Shown here one piece after another: positions 37,026-45,833 of a stretch of DNA of 64,000 nucleotides. The stretch is from Salipaludibacillus sp. LMS25 (GTDB lineage Bacteria > Bacillota > Bacilli > Bacillales > Salisediminibacteriaceae). Location of the stretch: assembly GCF_024362805.1 (NCBI RefSeq), contig NZ_CP093299.1, forward strand, positions 3,008,001 to 3,072,000, read 5' to 3'. Under the pieces are notes generated by a model, which was not told the origin of the DNA, searched no databases, and saw only the letters and a list, made by a program, of their open reading frames with translations. Position 1 is the stretch's first letter. Each line of letters starts with the position of its first letter. A program made the position numbers and the translations under genes.

Positions 37026-37544
37026 CTAAGAAGTGATAACCACAGGTGTCCCAATTGGAATAATCGAAGCTAACTCCTCCACATCCTCATTGTACATGCG
37101 AATACATCCTCGTGATACGGCGTGACCGATGGAGGCGGGATCATCGGTTCCGTGTATGCCATAATGCTGTTTCGATAAGCTCATCCACATCGTTCCGAAT
37201 GCTCCCCCTGGATCGGGTGCTTTATTAATAATAATGTAATGACCGAGGGGCGTCTCAAATAACATTCTGCCAACAGCGATGGGATAATCTCTTATCAAAA
37301 TGCCATGTCGAAAAAGCATGAGGCGGCGTCTTCCAACAGACACATCGATGCGATAAGGCAGTGTATCGGGGTTAGGAAAGTTAGGGATCACAATCAGTTG
37401 CCCCGGGTGAATCACATCTGGCTTCAATCCGGGATTAACAGATAAAATGAGGGGAAGTGGTGTTCTATAATCGATAGATATTTGTGTTAATGTTTCACCT
37501 GGAAGAACGGTATGACGCAAATGTAGCACCTCCACGTCTTTCAT
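37026..37544 (-). CDS. L,D-transpeptidase with LysM domain (YkuD-like)
   Basis: 172 residues. An N-terminal LysM domain (HTVLPGETLTQISIDYRTPLPLI, PDVIHPGQLIVIP) is followed by a YkuD domain with the catalytic site HGTDDPASIG and SRGCIRMYNEDVEEL (Cys at about 148). It would cross-link or modify peptidoglycan. No signal peptide is seen, as in B. subtilis YkuD, which is associated with spores. No clear upstream SD was identified at the ATG 37544 beyond GAAAG. Confidence 0.92.
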   Translation of the reverse strand: MKDVEVLHLRHTVLPGETLTQISIDYRTPLPLILSVNPGLKPDVIHPGQLIVIPNFPNPDTLPYRIDVSVGRRRLMLFRHGILIRDYPIAVGRMLFETPLGHYIIINKAPDPGGAFGTMWMSLSKQHYGIHGTDDPASIGHAVSRGCIRMYNEDVEELASIIPIGTPVVITS

Positions 37545-37764
37545 AACCTATGTCCAGAGAGCAGAGATTAATTTCTTTTCTCTGCATTAAAACGACATTG
37601 TTATAAATAGATATACCATTATAGAAAGAATTATGCCTCCCTTCATTTAAAAGGACGCCAATATCTAACATTTTCACTGATAATGCTAACAAAAAGAACT
37701 GTTAACAAATCAGTTTTCTTCCTATACTTAACTTGAGTGACAGCATGATCTTTAACGAAAAAAG

Positions 37765-37873
37765 ATTATCACAGATTGCGACCATAAACTCCCCGACTCA
37801 AAAGAGAGAGAAGCTAAATCAATATAGGCGTGAGGTAACGGCCGCAAATGTCCTGATTGAAGGGGCATTTTAT
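37765..37873 (+). repeat. bcr1-like repeat, subfamily B, lacking the right hairpin
   Basis: ATTATCACAGATTGCG at the left; the shared core includes AGAGAGAGAAGCTAAATC, ATAGGCGTGAGGTAACG and GCAAATGTCCTGATTGAAG; the right end is GGGGCATTTTAT. The terminal hairpin is missing. It occupies the gap between L,D-transpeptidase and AraC genes. Confidence 0.75.
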
Positions 37874-37963
37874 TAAATCGTCATCTTCTAGTTGTATCGT
37901 ATGTAGCTACATAACCAAGAGCGATTGCTTAACAGTAGCCCTTGGTTATCACCTGATTAAAAA

Positions 37964-38803
37964 TCAGTCAGTTATCCTTTTGGGAGCTTGGTTACGATAC
38001 TGTGAAGGGGTACATCCGTTTATTTTTTTGAAAGCCTTTGAGAAAATAAGGGGATCACGATAGCCACATGACTCAGCAATTTGCGTGATGGATAAGTGTG
38101 TTAAGGTTAATAGTTCTTCAGCACGTATCATCCGAAACTCTGTGAGACATTGTTGGATCGTTTTACCCGTGTTTTTTTGGAACATACTTGATAAATAACT
38201 ACGGTTGAGAGAAACATATTGCGCGATATCTGTTACTTTTATCGGATGTTCATAATGAGTTTGAATGAATTGGACAGCCTTTTCTACATAGTGATTGTCT
38301 TTTGTTTGCTGGGCATGATCGAGTAGAGCGGTCGTTTCAGCCAATTTCGCAAAATATAAATACAGTTGCGATTGTAGATAATATTCTTTGGCGATGGTGG
38401 GGTTATCGCACTTTAACATATTAAAGACAAGCGTTTTTAACGCGTCGGCTTGGCTCGTCTCAAAGGTGACTTTCTTCCCGCCTAAGCCAATTTGATGTAA
38501 ATGATTTTTAGCAGCATGGCCGTTGAAACCAATCCATACATAATGCCATGGATCTTCTCCGTCAGCTTGGTAATGTGTTAACACATTTGGCTCAATTAAA
38601 AAGCCTTGACCTGCTTTAAGCTGATACATTTTGTCGCCGACCCTATAGTAGCCTTGACCTGCGAGCACGATATGAATAATATAATTAGCTCTTACAGCGG
38701 GCCCAAAATGATGCAACGGATCACATTCTGCATAACCACAAAAGAGCAAATTAAACTCAGAAAAATCCCGTTCGGGTGTTTTTAATACGTAGTCCCTTTC
38801 CAT
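37964..38803 (-). CDS. AraC family transcriptional regulator
   Basis: 279 residues. A cupin-like N-terminal domain (GQGYYRVGDKMYQLKAGQGFLIEP in part, about 52-75) precedes two HTHs: VTDIAQYVSLNRSYLSSMFQKN and ITQIAESCGYRDPLIFSKAFKK, ending CTPSQYRN. I start at ATG 38803 after GAGGGGGGCG; a longer start at 38818 would include that site. It is typical of YesN/MsmR-like sugar regulators, divergent from a YczE-like membrane gene. Confidence 0.88.
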   Translation of the reverse strand: MERDYVLKTPERDFSEFNLLFCGYAECDPLHHFGPAVRANYIIHIVLAGQGYYRVGDKMYQLKAGQGFLIEPNVLTHYQADGEDPWHYVWIGFNGHAAKNHLHQIGLGGKKVTFETSQADALKTLVFNMLKCDNPTIAKEYYLQSQLYLYFAKLAETTALLDHAQQTKDNHYVEKAVQFIQTHYEHPIKVTDIAQYVSLNRSYLSSMFQKNTGKTIQQCLTEFRMIRAEELLTLTHLSITQIAESCGYRDPLIFSKAFKKINGCTPSQYRNQAPKRITD

Positions 38804-38877
38804 AAACGCCCCCCTCACTTATATCGATAGTAATAGTATATCAGAGGAGTATGTAAGCGATTAAAGGAGAAAATGTG

Positions 38878-39531
38878 ATGACACATCTATTAAAGAAAAA
38901 AATCGTGATGATGATAGTAGGAATTGTATTCATTGGGGTTTCCATAGCCCTTTTTCGTTATGCTAATATGGGGACAGACCCCTTCACCACCATGAATTTA
39001 GGAGTTAGCGATTATCTTGGTTGGTCTTTCGGTCAATATCAATTACTCGTTAATATGGTGTTATTTATCGTTGTATTAAGGTATGGGCGCCATACGATTG
39101 GCTTAGGGACAATTGTTAACATGGTGATGGTAGGTTTTATTGCAGATTTTTTTGTGCCTATTGTGGCACACATTTTTCCTGCTGTCCCTTCTCTGGCTAT
39201 TCGCTTAGTCATCATGATAAGTGCAGTCATTGTGGCTTGTATTGGCATCTCCCTTTACATGACAGCTGATTTAGGAGTTGCGCCATATGATGCAGTGGCT
39301 ATTATTCTCATCAAAGCGAGTAGGGGTAAAGTAGCATTCCCCATCGCTCGAATAACGACAGACATCGTATGTGTCATCATTGGATTTTCATATCATGCAG
39401 TTATAGGAATAAGCACCGTGTTTATGGTCTTATTTACAGGCCCCCTTGTCCAACTATGCAGAAAATGTATGTGGGAACCATTATTAAAAGAACGCGAACA
39501 GCTGCCGGTGAACGATAAAGCAGAAGCTTAG
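38878..39531 (+). CDS. YczE/YitT-like membrane protein
   Basis: 217 residues, five or six hydrophobic segments. The segment RYANMGTDPFTTMNLGVSD and, in the second half, TADLGVAPYDAVAIILIK form an internal repeat (G-x-D/A-P-F/Y) typical of YczE proteins. The function is unclear; YczE affects antibiotic and surfactin production in B. subtilis. AAAGGAG lies 8 bp before ATG 38878, with GTG 38875 an alternative. Confidence 0.82.
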   Translation: MTHLLKKKIVMMIVGIVFIGVSIALFRYANMGTDPFTTMNLGVSDYLGWSFGQYQLLVNMVLFIVVLRYGRHTIGLGTIVNMVMVGFIADFFVPIVAHIFPAVPSLAIRLVIMISAVIVACIGISLYMTADLGVAPYDAVAIILIKASRGKVAFPIARITTDIVCVIIGFSYHAVIGISTVFMVLFTGPLVQLCRKCMWEPLLKEREQLPVNDKAEA

Positions 39532-39621
39532 TCACTAACTAATAGATTATGTTATTTCGTTTTCTAAGTGACACGGTTTCTTAGAAATGAAACGTGGATA
39601 GAGACTGTGTTAAGTTTGTAA

Positions 39622-39780
39622 ATAAAACGACCCTTCAATCCGTGGGAGTATTCGTTCTTCTCCCAAGGCGTGTTAGTTGAGTGAATCAGGTCATTAGCGT
39701 CCGTTAGCTCCCGCCTAAATAGATTTACCTCTCCTCTCTATTTTGAGATGGTAGGTTTAAGGACGGTTATCTGTGATAAA
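39622..39780 (-). repeat. bcr1-like TTTAT-flanked repeat, subfamily B, full
   Basis: On the minus strand: TTTATCACAGATAACCGTCC, then CTACCATCTCAAAATAGAG, AGGAGAGGTAAATCTATT, AGGCGGGAGCTAACGGACGC and GAAGGGTCGTTTTAT. The terminal hairpin is degraded. It fills the gap between the YczE-like and reductase genes. Confidence 0.88.
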
Positions 39781-39858
39781 GAACATCCACCATTTAAAAG
39801 GCTGAGTCCATTTCTCCCCCCCTTTTGAATGATGAGGGGATAATGATACATAACATGT

Positions 39859-40410
39859 CTACAGTTTTAAGCTACGAAATTGTGAATTCCATAATCGAGC
39901 TTTTTGAAGAGCCTCCGCATCTGTGAAAATTTCACCAGGTTTGTTTCCGGTCCCAATGAGATAATCTTCAAAAGTCACCTCAGCGTATTGAAAAATAGCA
40001 TTGAACTGCATGATAAGTGGGAGGGCTGATACCTTTGGGTCTGGTTTGTTACCAGTAATAATCACATACGCTTTTTTCTCAGCTAATTTTCCTTTAAGAT
40101 CAAAACGTTCATGTCTTAAGTACTGGCTCCACCGGTCGAAAAAAGTTTTCATTTGTCCAGACATGCCAAACCAATACAATGGCGTGGCAAAAATAACGAT
40201 GTCATGTGCTAAAAAATGTTGCAACAGCTCCTCATAATCATCGTCTACAGTGGTAAAACCACTCATTGAATGGCGTTTATCTCTAATCGGGTATATTAAT
40301 TTATCGTGCAAAAACACATGCGTATGGGGAACATCTTTTAACACTTCTTTCGCTAATTGCTCACTATTGCCCTCTTTTCTTGAGCTTCCTAATAACAACA
40401 TGATTTTCAT
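39859..40410 (-). CDS. NADPH-dependent FMN reductase / flavodoxin-like oxidoreductase
   Basis: 183 residues. The FMN-binding loop is MLLLGSSRKEGNSEQLA (3-19), followed by IVIFATPLYWFGMSGQMKTFFDRW, the second FMN contact and dimer region. Members of this fold reduce quinones, nitro or azo compounds or iron. AGGAGTTGTTATCGC precedes the ATG. Monocistronic and bordered by bcr1-like repeats on both sides. Confidence 0.88.
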   Translation of the reverse strand: MKIMLLLGSSRKEGNSEQLAKEVLKDVPHTHVFLHDKLIYPIRDKRHSMSGFTTVDDDYEELLQHFLAHDIVIFATPLYWFGMSGQMKTFFDRWSQYLRHERFDLKGKLAEKKAYVIITGNKPDPKVSALPLIMQFNAIFQYAEVTFEDYLIGTGNKPGEIFTDAEALQKARLWNSQFRSLKL

Positions 40411-40512
40411 GCGATAACAACTCCTGACGTATGGGATTTAGTAAAATAGCCGTACCTTAATTCCAAACCTCTTGCTGTCTACGTTTGCTCGAGTAGATGA
40501 TTGAAAATCATC

Positions 40513-40599
40513 ATAAAGCTAAGCTTCAATCAGTGGGCGTTTTCCTTCATCCCCCACTGATTGTTCGTGTAACTTATCGGCCCTTAAGAGTGGGATAAA
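40513..40599 (-). repeat. bcr1-like repeat, subfamily A, 87-bp form without left stem
   Basis: On the minus strand TTTATCCCACTCTTAAGGGC runs straight into CGATAAGTTACACGAACAAT and the intact right hairpin CAATCAGTGGGGG / CGCCCACTGATTG, ending GAAGCTTAGCTTTAT. The entire left stem-loop has been lost. Confidence 0.88.
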
Positions 40600-41099
40600 A
40601 AGAGTGAATAATCATCATCGTGTGAGCCATCTTTTATCAAAATGTTTTAGGAGTACACTAACTAAATGGCGCTATAACCCATTAATGAGGCAATTTGTAA
40701 GCCGAACCTAATGTAGCCAGTAGTGACATGTTCAATCACCAAAGAGGGAAACAAGCTAAAGCACCTCTTGTTGTTCCAATCGTTGCATTTCCCTATTAAC
40801 CCAGAAAAAAAGGTTGTGTTTTCCTGATTACTCTGGCCATTTTTAACATTTAAGATAGGACGAGTCACTTGATACAGGGGGAAGAGATCGATGTGATGAG
40901 ATGTTTCTTTTCCATGAAATGATCAGTCATTAAGAACATTCGGCTCTCTGCGTGAATGCGTCATACGATAATCACCTTAATAGCCGTTCCTCCTTCTGTT
41001 GATAAGGGTGTAGTTTCAGCATATACTAGTTTCATAATTCAGTAAAATAGATAATATTGATACAATTATTCAATTTTTTAGATGAGAGGAGAGAAGAGA
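40600..41099 (-). other. Decayed coding remnant divergent from LysR, unidentified
   Basis: On the minus strand a ribosome binding site AGAAGGAGG at about 40990-41000 is followed by only short, broken frames; a 68-codon stretch at 40662-40868 has no recognisable domain. The layout (divergent from a LysR gene) suggests the former target gene of the regulator, now degenerate. Low certainty. Confidence 0.3.
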
Positions 41100-41951
41100 A
41101 TGGAATTACGGCACCTCATTACCTTTAAAACGATCGTTGAAACAGGGGGATTTAAAAAAGCAGCAGACAAATTAGGTTATGCCCAATCATCTATAACAAC
41201 GCACATCAAAGGGCTAGAAAAAGAACTAGGCCAACCGCTATTCGATCGTCTCGGGAAAACAATCACGTTGACGCAAGCAGGACACCATTTTTACCCTTAT
41301 GCCCTTGACATTATCACTCTGTATGACAAGTCCAAACAGGTACTAAACGAGGGAGAAACACCATGGGGAGATTTAACATTAGGTGTCAGTGAGTCATTAA
41401 TGATTTATTGGTTACCTGATCTTATTAAACAGTTCATGGAGCGTTTCCCAAACGTTAACATCGTGCTTAAATCGTTGAATTATGAAGACTTAACAGCTCA
41501 ATTGAAACAAGGTGAGATAGAAGCAGCTATTCTAGTAGAATCGCCGGACTGGCGCCCACATACACTTACTATTAAAGAACTAAAACGTGATCGCTTAGAC
41601 CTTATTTATTCGCCAAACATCTCAGCTCGTGCTCTAAAGACAATGCTTGTCACGGAGTATTCGTGTAGCTGGCGGCCGTATGTGAATACTTACTTAAAGC
41701 AAACAAATAATGACAATATGAAAAAACTTGAATTACCGAGTATAGAAGCGATAAAACAAGGCGTGATTTGCGGATTAGGAAAAGCGATGCTGCCAAAGTT
41801 TGTCGTAGAAAAAGAAATAGAAAGTGGGGAATTCATCAAAGAGCCAGTTGGAAAGCTTAATCAAGAGATCGCAATCATGACAGCAATTCACACAGACAAA
41901 TGGATCGGTCCAAATTTACAGGCTTTTTTAAGTCTTCTTTATGACAGATAA
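41100..41951 (+). CDS. LysR family regulator, C-terminus altered by a repeat
   Basis: 283 residues. N-terminal winged HTH: MELRHLITFKTIVETGGFKKAADKL followed by YAQSSITTHIKGLEKELGQPLFDR; the periplasmic-binding-like domain follows. I start at ATG 41100 after GAGGAGAGAAGAG. The last codons LLYDR-stop are formed by a bcr1-like repeat: without it the gene would read LLYDEYQRLKC-stop. Only about six residues are lost, so the regulator could still work. Confidence 0.9.
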   Translation: MELRHLITFKTIVETGGFKKAADKLGYAQSSITTHIKGLEKELGQPLFDRLGKTITLTQAGHHFYPYALDIITLYDKSKQVLNEGETPWGDLTLGVSESLMIYWLPDLIKQFMERFPNVNIVLKSLNYEDLTAQLKQGEIEAAILVESPDWRPHTLTIKELKRDRLDLIYSPNISARALKTMLVTEYSCSWRPYVNTYLKQTNNDNMKKLELPSIEAIKQGVICGLGKAMLPKFVVEKEIESGEFIKEPVGKLNQEIAIMTAIHTDKWIGPNLQAFLSLLYDR

Positions 41952-41990
41952 CCGTCCGTAAAACTCTCATTGAGTGAAAGCTCGTTTTAT
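41938..41990 (+). repeat. bcr1-like repeat, subfamily B, 53-bp form at the end of lysR
   Basis: TTTATGACAGATAACCGTCC...CTCGTTTTAT; the middle and hairpins are lost, leaving ACTCTCATTGAGTGAAAG. Flanks read CTT CTT TAT GAC before and TTTATGACGAATACC after, so removing it restores the lysR reading frame for six more codons and a TAA. Confidence 0.88.
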
Positions 41991-42508
41991 GACGAATACC
42001 AAAGGTTGAAATGTTAAAAATTGAGTCGTTAGGTAGTCAGAATCATGTCGAAAGAGCTCTTCCTTAAGCGACGGATCACGAAAAGTGTTTATTATTTTCT
42101 GGGAAATATTCATCATACTAAGATGATCCCACCTTTCGAAATTACCGAGGGCGAGATGAATAAAAGTGAGACGTGAATGCTGTTTTTGATGCGGAACCAC
42201 TTTCATTGTACAAACGACTCATACATAGCTCTTCCGTTATGGACCGATGGTTTCCCGAGGACGCCCTTTCAGCTAAATGTGGTGATAAACCCTTTCGTAT
42301 CATTAGACCTTCAGACGTTGCTAATCCTTCAGGAATAGTCACCGTCTTTCACTTCAGTCTTTTTTTATCAACGATCAATGAATAGAGACTAGTCATCATT
42401 GATCCTTAAATGTTTAAGGGCTATAGCCCCCCGCCTCAATGCGTGGCGTAGGTATTTCAGCTTGCTGAAACGAGTACGCCCCTTTACCCTAAGCTAGTCC
42501 TCCTATAA
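41991..42508. other. Gene-free or decayed stretch after lysR
   Basis: Several 60-80 codon frames exist on both strands without ribosome binding sites or domains. On the minus strand a stretch around 41985-42206 (LALGNFERWDHLSMMNISQK) looks protein-like but I do not recognise it. At 42421-42470 a C-rich segment GCGTGGCGTAGGT is followed by the palindrome at 42454. Confidence 0.3.
42454..42469. repeat. Small palindromic repeat TTTCAGCTTGCTGAAA, copy 2
   Basis: Identical 16-mer to 37003-37018. The preceding GCGTGGCGTAGGT resembles GCGTAGCGTAGGTGGGG at 60051-60067, which hints at a longer repeat family. Confidence 0.5.
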
Positions 42509-42547
42509 GAAAAAGCGTCACTCTTAACTACTTTCTAAGAGTGACGC
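42509..42547 (-). terminator. Terminator of the DUF4328 operon
   Basis: On the minus strand GCGTCACTCTTAGA pairs with TTAAGAGTGACGC and is followed by TTTTTCTTATAGG. Confidence 0.88.
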
Positions 42548-42555
42548 AGGTAAGT

Positions 42556-43170
42556 TTAGGATAATCCTTCATTTTTTTTAATCACCTGTTTTCCTTCTTT
42601 TGATACAATATGGAAAAGGGTGATAAGACCAGTATTTATGAACTTATAGCCTCTTAATATTAGAACATTCACTACTAAATAGCCGATATTCTGAAAAATA
42701 TACATATCAAATGTGACTGGATTCCCGTCAATATACCGTGTTACTTGGTGCATCATCAAAATCAGGATATACCAAAAAATCAAATGTATGACAATCGGTT
42801 TATGCAAATGAGCAGTAGAAGATTGCCTGTGGTAAAATTTTGCAATTTGATTGTGAATCCTGCCTATCCCAAATAAATTGACGATGGGAATAATTAAGAG
42901 CAAGAGTGACATACTCGCTGAAACTGGATAATAGGCGTTTAAATCATGAATATCTTTATGAACCTTATACATCCAGATAACATACATCACTAAAATGGCT
43001 ATGATTAAGAAAAAATACGCGATTACACTGAGTTGGAAAAGCCACTCATAACCTACTAATATACTGGGATTCACCATTATAATGACAAATAACCCTGTTT
43101 GGAATAATAAAACAACGATCATACTAATTAATAAATAGTTTAACAATCGACCTGTTAATGTAGAACGCAA
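42556..43170 (-). CDS. DUF4328-type membrane protein
   Basis: 204 residues, TTG start after AGAGGTTATCATC. Six hydrophobic segments. Family-type segments: MYVIWMYKVHKDIHDLNAYYP (cytoplasmic loop), SMSLLLLIIPIVNLFGIGRIHNQIAKFYH. Function unknown. It is the last gene of a four-gene operon with a Lon-like protease and two related DUF4328 genes, 15 bp after the preceding gene. Confidence 0.78.
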   Translation of the reverse strand: MRSTLTGRLLNYLLISMIVVLLFQTGLFVIIMVNPSILVGYEWLFQLSVIAYFFLIIAILVMYVIWMYKVHKDIHDLNAYYPVSASMSLLLLIIPIVNLFGIGRIHNQIAKFYHRQSSTAHLHKPIVIHLIFWYILILMMHQVTRYIDGNPVTFDMYIFQNIGYLVVNVLILRGYKFINTGLITLFHIVSKEGKQVIKKNEGLS

Positions 43171-43185
43171 GATGATAACCTCTTT

Positions 43186-44439
43186 CTATTGTGTTAGTTG
43201 AGCAGTGTGTTGGTCGTCCACGTTATTTTTTGATGAATCAAAAAGTGTTTTTACCCCTCGTGATATATAATTAAGGCCAAGTAATATGATCACATGTAAG
43301 ATAATGAGAGAGAGGTTTAGGAAGATAAAGACTCTCCAATTATGGGAAATGGCGTTTGCTATAACTAAAACGGTAGTGAAAAAATTAAAAATATACCATA
43401 AGATTATACAATTCACAATAGGCTGTTGGAGATGGGCAGTCAGTGACTTTTCCCCAAGTGTTTTTGCGATTGTATAGTGTATTTTAGCAATGCCATATAG
43501 GTTAAAGATCGGTATGATTAAACTGATAAGTGAGAATTCAGCGGAAATGGGATAATCGTCCTTCAATACCCGCAAATCATTATGTAATTTATATATCCAA
43601 ATCATATACACAATCCCTATGATTAGCGCTAAAAATAAGCAAGCTATATCGAGAGTAGGAATGGTCCAACTTTGATTTACAGGAAGATACATATTAGGTA
43701 AAAAAGTGACCGTAATTAAAAAGGATACTTTAATAAAAACGACAGCTAATATGAGATATAAAAATGTTTTCAAAATGTTACCGGTTGGTATAGAACGCAA
43801 CGTGATAACATCTTTTTTGTGTGTGGGGACAACGGGCTGGCTGTCCACGTCATTTTTTGATGAGCCAAAAAGTGTTTTTACCCCTCGAGATATATAATTG
43901 AGGCCAAGTAGTATGATCACATGTAAGATGATGAAAGAGATATCTTGAATGATAAGAATTCCCCAACCATAAAAGAGCTTGTCAATTGATATAGTTAAGA
44001 AACTAGTGAAAAAATGAAAAACATACCACAAGATTAAGCAGAGTATAATCGGTTTTTGTAAATGAGCAGTAAGTGATGTCTCTCCAAGTTTTTTTGCAAG
44101 TGTATTATGAACTTTAGCAATGCCATAAAAACTTAAAAAAGGTACTATTAAATACAGTAGGGAGAGATCTGCGGAAATGGGATAATTGCCTGTAAATGTC
44201 CGCAAATCATTATGTAATTTATACATCCAAATGACATATATAATTCCCATGATGATTGCTGAAAGGTAATACGTTATCTGTAATAGAAAGAGAGTCATCT
44301 TTACATTGGCGGGAAGGTAATTGCTAGGCGAGATAACGAATATAACAGTGATTACTAATTTTATTAGTAGAATAGCTAATATGAGATATAAAAAAGATTT
44401 TAAAATTTTACCTGTTAATGTAGAGCGTAATAATAGCAT
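43186..44439 (-). CDS. Duplicated DUF4328-type membrane protein (two units fused)
   Basis: 417 residues made of two similar halves (about 1-205 and 213-417). Each begins LRS(T/I)(P/L)TG.ILK, has YVIWMYKLHNDLR, PISA(D/E)..L, FYGIAKVH/LYGIAKIH and ends LGLNYISRGVKTLF.SSKN. The DNA of the unit ends is nearly identical (43236-43310 against 43853-43930), indicating recent tandem duplication and in-frame fusion. The linker TSHKKDV-like region contains PVVPTHKKDVITLR. GGAAG precedes the ATG. Confidence 0.82.
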   Translation of the reverse strand: MLLLRSTLTGKILKSFLYLILAILLIKLVITVIFVISPSNYLPANVKMTLFLLQITYYLSAIIMGIIYVIWMYKLHNDLRTFTGNYPISADLSLLYLIVPFLSFYGIAKVHNTLAKKLGETSLTAHLQKPIILCLILWYVFHFFTSFLTISIDKLFYGWGILIIQDISFIILHVIILLGLNYISRGVKTLFGSSKNDVDSQPVVPTHKKDVITLRSIPTGNILKTFLYLILAVVFIKVSFLITVTFLPNMYLPVNQSWTIPTLDIACLFLALIIGIVYMIWIYKLHNDLRVLKDDYPISAEFSLISLIIPIFNLYGIAKIHYTIAKTLGEKSLTAHLQQPIVNCIILWYIFNFFTTVLVIANAISHNWRVFIFLNLSLIILHVIILLGLNYISRGVKTLFDSSKNNVDDQHTAQLTQ

Positions 44440-44459
44440 CGGATAACACTTCCTATCAT

Positions 44460-45068
44460 TTATATATGTGCAATAGTGTCTTCTGAGGAGTCTTCAGTGT
44501 GTTGAGCGTGAAGTACTTCCATACTTTTTATAACCATGGCGTTTGTACGTAAAAGCATAATAACGAATAGAACTAAAAAGAGATCGGAGATAAGAAAAAT
44601 TGAAATATTGCTGTAATTCTTATATAAATTCAAACCGTTTTGAATGAAACCAAAAAGAAGAGCGATTGGCCATAATACTGCAAAGGTAGTTCCATATCCG
44701 CTCGTTAACGATTGCTTTTTTAAAAAAGAGGCTAGTTTAACTGGCACATGGAACTGCCAGTAAATATTTAAAATAGGAATAAAATAAAACCCGGCTGCTT
44801 CCCCTGGACTAATGGGATAATAGGGAGAAAAAGACCTTAAATCTTTATGTACTTTATAGATCCAAATCACATACAAAATGCTTACAACAACATAAAATAA
44901 ATAGATTGACTGCATAATCACACGATCAAATGTGACAATGGACGCATATAAAGGGAAATTGACGATGTAAATAGTCGTATTGATGAGCGCGATGACGCTA
45001 ATAAAAAATACAGCTCTTAAGACGATCGTTAAGATTTTACTAATAGATTGTGAGTTAGATTGAGTCAT
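44460..45068 (-). CDS. DUF4328-type membrane protein
   Basis: 202 residues with about six hydrophobic segments and the family loop LYVIWIYKVHKDLRSFSPYYPISPGEAAGFYFIPILNIYW in pieces (about 61-100). The N-terminus is polar (MTQSNSQSISKIL). GGAAGGTTGC precedes the ATG. It lies 18 bp after the Lon-like gene and 20 bp before the duplicated gene, in one operon. Confidence 0.78.
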   Translation of the reverse strand: MTQSNSQSISKILTIVLRAVFFISVIALINTTIYIVNFPLYASIVTFDRVIMQSIYLFYVVVSILYVIWIYKVHKDLRSFSPYYPISPGEAAGFYFIPILNIYWQFHVPVKLASFLKKQSLTSGYGTTFAVLWPIALLFGFIQNGLNLYKNYSNISIFLISDLFLVLFVIMLLRTNAMVIKSMEVLHAQHTEDSSEDTIAHI

Positions 45069-45086
45069 TTACTTGCAACCTTCCGA

Positions 45087-45833
45087 TTAATAATTTTCTA
45101 GATAGTCTATTGCTTCTGCCAATGTATCCACAGGGACGACGTTAAGATCTAGACCTTCTTCTTCCACAACGTGACGAGCTTCTCGTTCATTACTGAAAAT
45201 CCCATAGGTGGCCTCATCTTTCGGAATGAAAAAGATATCCACGTTATTTTCAACAGCAGTTAATAGCTTTTGTCTCATTCCTCCGATAGTGCCCACTGTT
45301 TCATCATATTCGAGCGTTCCAGTACCAGCTATTGTGATAGAGCCATTTTGAGAAAAATCAAGTTGATTCATTTCCTCAATTAAACCGATGGCGACCATTA
45401 GTCCTAAAGAATCACCGTAATACCCAGTTGACTCAAAAAGGATATCATCGATTCTCTCTTGTAAGTCATACTCATCATCAAGACTAGTCGCATAGACCGC
45501 GTTAGAGATGCTCTCTGCCTTGTAATAATCCTCTTCCATGTCATCAGAATACTCTGTATACATAGTAAATTCCTCTTCATCTAGAGGAATAAAGTCAGCA
45601 TCTCTATAAAAGAAAGACACGTATAATTTATCATAATAAGTTTCAATATAGCCTGTATAAATATAAGTGAAATGCACGCTTCCATCAACCCCGATATCGC
45701 TAACAGGTGAAATATCTCCTCTAACAATATACTCTTCATGCACCGGTCGCATGAGAAAGCCTGAGATTATGAGAGGAATCGCAATAATCGTCAAACTAAT
45801 ATAAACTTCTTTCGATAGCTTTAAAAACGTCAA
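45087..45833 (-). CDS. Membrane-anchored Lon-like (S16) serine protease
   Basis: 248 residues from TTG 45833, which has a perfect AGGAGG nine bp upstream; the GTG at 45926 would add 31 residues but has no ribosome binding site. One membrane helix (YISLTIIAIPLIISGFLM) is followed by an acidic extracytoplasmic part and an S16 domain: catalytic Ser in GYYGDSLGLMVAIGLIEEM and Lys in GTIGGMRQKLLTAVENN, with ITIAGTGTLEYDETVGTIGG typical of the Lon fold. It lacks an AAA domain. The DUF4328 proteins encoded downstream are candidate partners or substrates. Confidence 0.88.
   Translation of the reverse strand: MTFLKLSKEVYISLTIIAIPLIISGFLMRPVHEEYIVRGDISPVSDIGVDGSVHFTYIYTGYIETYYDKLYVSFFYRDADFIPLDEEEFTMYTEYSDDMEEDYYKAESISNAVYATSLDDEYDLQERIDDILFESTGYYGDSLGLMVAIGLIEEMNQLDFSQNGSITIAGTGTLEYDETVGTIGGMRQKLLTAVENNVDIFFIPKDEATYGIFSNEREARHVVEEEGLDLNVVPVDTLAEAIDYLENY

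Noticed and set aside
40662..40868. 68-codon minus-strand frame as a gene
   Set aside because: No start signal of its own; at best it is part of a decayed gene divergent from lysR, so only noted as a remnant.
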